A DNA stretch of 48,870 bases from Zygnema cylindricum. Lineage: Eukaryota; Streptophyta; Zygnematophyceae; Zygnematales; Zygnemataceae. The notes under the pieces were generated by a model, which was not told where the DNA came from, did no database searches, and saw only the letters and a program-made list of their open reading frames with translations. The position numbers and the translations under genes were made by a program. Below are positions 46,800 through 48,870 of the stretch, piece after piece; within the stretch, counting starts at the first letter, position 1; the number at the start of each line of letters is the position of its first letter. The stretch covers positions 17,501 to 66,370 of the forward strand of contig JBBHKE010003159.1 in the NCBI GenBank assembly GCA_037447655.1. Reading direction: 5' to 3'.

Positions 46800-47480
46800 A
46801 GTTGTTGTCCTCACCACCTTTCTTTTCGGCATCGTACATACGTCGTTGATCAAACGAAGTCTTCTTTCAGCTTTTTCTTGAAAACGACGTTCATTCCTCT
46901 CCCAAAATTCCTTAAGCAATTCCCAAAATATGTTTATTGTATCCTACGTTTCCTTTACGGACATTTGATGTATTTCTTGTGCTATTTCTCGAAACCTAGT
47001 AATCTCAATGATCGTACAGCGCTAGCGTCATTCGCATTTCTTTTACGTTTCTCACTACAATTGTTGTAACGTTTTTGGGATATTGGTGAGGTAGTTGGTG
47101 TATCATCAAAAAGGTTATTTTTAGATGCACTACAGTTTCTTTCAATTGTGGTAGTCCCTCCTTGACGAAGTGTAAACGTATCCCTCGCGAGAGTTGGTGA
47201 TATATTTTCATTTTCCCTTGTACCTTCATCCATCAGTGAATAAAATCGCTCAGTGAAACTACCTGGCAATTTTGTCTCACACCTCTCAGGCATGGGCATT
47301 GACCAATAATCTAGATTGCCACTAGGAATATTAGATTGATAGTTTTTAACTTTTTTGGAATCGTTAATGAGATTTTCCCATTTTTGCTAGCAGCGGAGAT
47401 ATAGTCTGAACACACCTTTTTCCAATTGGAGGCAGATGCGTCTCCATTTGTTTTCAACAGGTTGATGCGTGGCCGTTCGT
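46800..47480 (-). pseudogene. Trihelix-type (Myb/SANT-like) DNA-binding protein gene, broken
   Basis: Minus-strand reading gives ASNWKKVCSDYISAASKNGK (helix 1-2 region, about 47425-47365). In another frame it gives KWENLINDSKKVKNY, then GNLDYWSMPMPE and KLPGSFTERFYSLMDEG (about 47385-47225). WKKV, the KWENL---KKV helix and the YW-M / KLP-SF---Y block in this order are characteristic of plant trihelix proteins. Farther on, LLKEFWERNERRFQEKAERR (about 46915-46855) fits the C-terminal coiled coil of that family, again after a frame change. At least two frameshifts and one TAG are needed to join the parts, and the helix 2-3 link seems deleted. A live gene with unrecognised introns is less likely. 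The longest open piece is 47299-46982. Confidence 0.55.
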
Positions 47481-47639
47481 TTTCTCATGTTGCATTTATT
47501 TGACTTTGGCTTCTTCTTGGTCGTTACCCTTAGTTAGCTCCCTCTTTTTTTTGCCCCTATTCCCCACTCCTTGGCTACCTATTTGGGTTTGTTTTATAGC
47601 AATACGGGTGTGTTTTGCGGAATTATATTCGTACGACAA

Positions 47640-48640
47640 ACTACAAGACCAAAAAGAGAAACGATAAATACATTAAAATGATAAGAAAAACCATTACATA
47701 AAAACGTAAATGTATACACACATATATTAAAGAGAGTAGGAATAGAAAAAAAAAACAGAAGAATAAAAAAAGAAAAATAGACGAAAAAGATTAGAAAAAT
47801 AGTAGACGTAAAGCAGAGGAACATATATTCAAGGATTTGAGGTAGGAGAGGAAAATATAAAAACAGAAACAAATGAAGCAAAACACAAAAAAAAAACCAA
47901 AAAATAACGAGAAACCAACCCTAAAAATATCACCTCTTGTATTAGGGTCTTTTCTCGTGATGCCTCCTACAAGAAAAAAAAACAATGAAGATTAGAAAGA
48001 GAGTAGTTGTAAATTGCAAAAAAATGCATCGAAAAAGAGTTAATAAAAATGAATGGAAGGAGAAAAAAAAAGAGGGGGTGAAAGAGAAGAAGAAGAACAA
48101 GAATTTGAAGAAGAAAGCGGATTAAAAGAGAGGAAATCATAAAAAACAGACAACAAAAATAGAAACATATGAAGCAAATGAGAAAAAAACAATAAACAAA
48201 ATTATGCATAAACTAGAAACTAGCCCTAAAAATAACACCTTTTGTATGAAGGTTTTTGTTCAGAATGCCTCCTCCAGAAGGAGAAATGAAAGAAGAAATA
48301 GAAAGCCAATGGGAAGGAGAAGGAGAGGAAATCATAAATAACAGAAAAAAAAACATACGAAGGGAAAAAAAAACGTAAACCAAAAACAAACCCTAAAAAT
48401 AACACCTGATGCATTAAAGTCTTTGTTCATGATGCCTTCTCCTACAAAAAGAATAGGCCATGAAGATTAGAATGAGAGTAGGCGTAATTTAGAAGAGTAT
48501 GCATAGAAAAAAAGTAGGAGAACACAAATTGAAGGAAAAAAAAAGTGAAGGTGAAAGAAAAGAAGAAGGACAAAGAAAAACAGAAAGAAAGGAGAAAGAG
48601 AAAGAGACGGAGAAGTGCAATTCTATAGTCTCTATTGACC
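47640..48640. repeat. Purine-rich region with three diverged copies of a CCCTAAAAATA-containing unit
   Basis: CCCTAAAAATA-CACCT followed by TTGTAT..AGGGTCTTT, GATGCCTCCTACA and then GAAGATTAGAA-GAGAGTAG words recurs at 47919, 48224 and 48391. The stretches between are almost free of C and T on the plus strand (AGAAGAAAA). A weaker earlier copy lacking the core may lie at 47640-47880. Phe-rich minus-strand ORFs are repeat translations. Confidence 0.65.
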
Positions 48641-48656
48641 CACATAATTGGCAGCC

Positions 48657-48664
48657 TATATAAA
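48657..48664 (+). promoter_or_regulatory. Possible TATA box
   Basis: TATATAAA preceded by GCC and followed by GCCTCTAGG, just after the purine-rich region ends. A promoter or LTR extending past the window is conceivable; no downstream gene is visible. Confidence 0.25.
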
Positions 48665-48760
48665 GCCTCTAGGATAATATATTTCCCTTCCACTTTTCCT
48701 ATGAATAAGTGCCACCTTGGCACATAAGTATTCTAACCACCGTCACCTCTGTGAGGACCC

Positions 48761-48850
48761 GACTCCCTTGAACGGAACGCACAAAGAATCACTGAATTCG
48801 ACTCCCTTGAGCAAAACGCCAAAAACATCATTAAATTTCCTCCTCTAAGC
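48761..48850. repeat. Two-copy 39-bp repeat at the window edge
   Basis: GACTCCCTTGAACGGAACGC (48761) recurs as GACTCCCTTGAGCAAAACGC (48800), followed in each case by an A-rich CATTA/CACTGAATT word. Truncated by the window. Confidence 0.5.
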
Positions 48851-48870
48851 AGTATGGTAAAAGTGAAAAG

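Overview
The window is eukaryotic nuclear DNA. It carries two split genes on the minus strand with GT-AG introns (one GC-AG), AT-rich intergenic DNA, many microsatellites and dense mobile-element remains. The two readable genes are plant types: a glucose/ribitol-dehydrogenase-like short-chain dehydrogenase (SDR) and a PRP40 splicing factor. The UBN2-type gag and the trihelix-like gene relic also point to a streptophyte. The trihelix relic, the LINE type and the repeat-rich introns made me think of a charophyte alga such as Chara, but that is a guess.

Layout. 1-540: relic of a Ty3/gypsy integrase. 2191-6579 (minus): complete six-exon SDR gene, 290 aa, with purine-rich repeats in its introns. 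6580-13157: intergenic DNA holding a hAT-type element with 8-bp target duplication (7851-8298), a PIF/Harbinger-type element with TAA duplication (8509-9844) around a 390-bp AT microsatellite, and probably an older enclosing element. 13158-36217 (minus): PRP40, two WW domains, an FF-domain array and a lysine/glutamate-rich tail. I could join 26 exons in frame, giving 1127 aa if one copy of the duplicated exons is counted. Six phase-0 exons (18-23) lie in a 4.7-kb segment present twice (14768-19474 and 20743-25449, about 99.9% identical), separated by 1268 bp of unrelated repetitive DNA. 36985-40490 (minus): 5'-truncated, broken LINE, itself interrupted by a 0.94-kb insertion. 42222-45611: complete, very young LTR retrotransposon coding only for Gag. 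46001-46465: 236-bp tandem repeat. 46800-47480 (minus): broken trihelix-like gene. 47640-48870: purine-rich diverged repeats.

The two intact genes are not functionally linked: the SDR is a soluble NAD(P)H oxidoreductase, PRP40 a U1 snRNP-associated nuclear protein. Points most worth a second look: (1) the gag-only retrotransposon with identical 918-bp LTRs, a primer site matching the anticodon loop of initiator tRNA-Met, and a gag start codon inside the LTR; (2) the in-frame exon duplication in PRP40, whose breakpoint coincides with the end of a TA-targeting MITE; (3) that MITE inserted in the terminal TA of a hAT element; (4) a GC-AG intron in PRP40; (5) a hairpin MITE family found at three independent sites in PRP40 introns.
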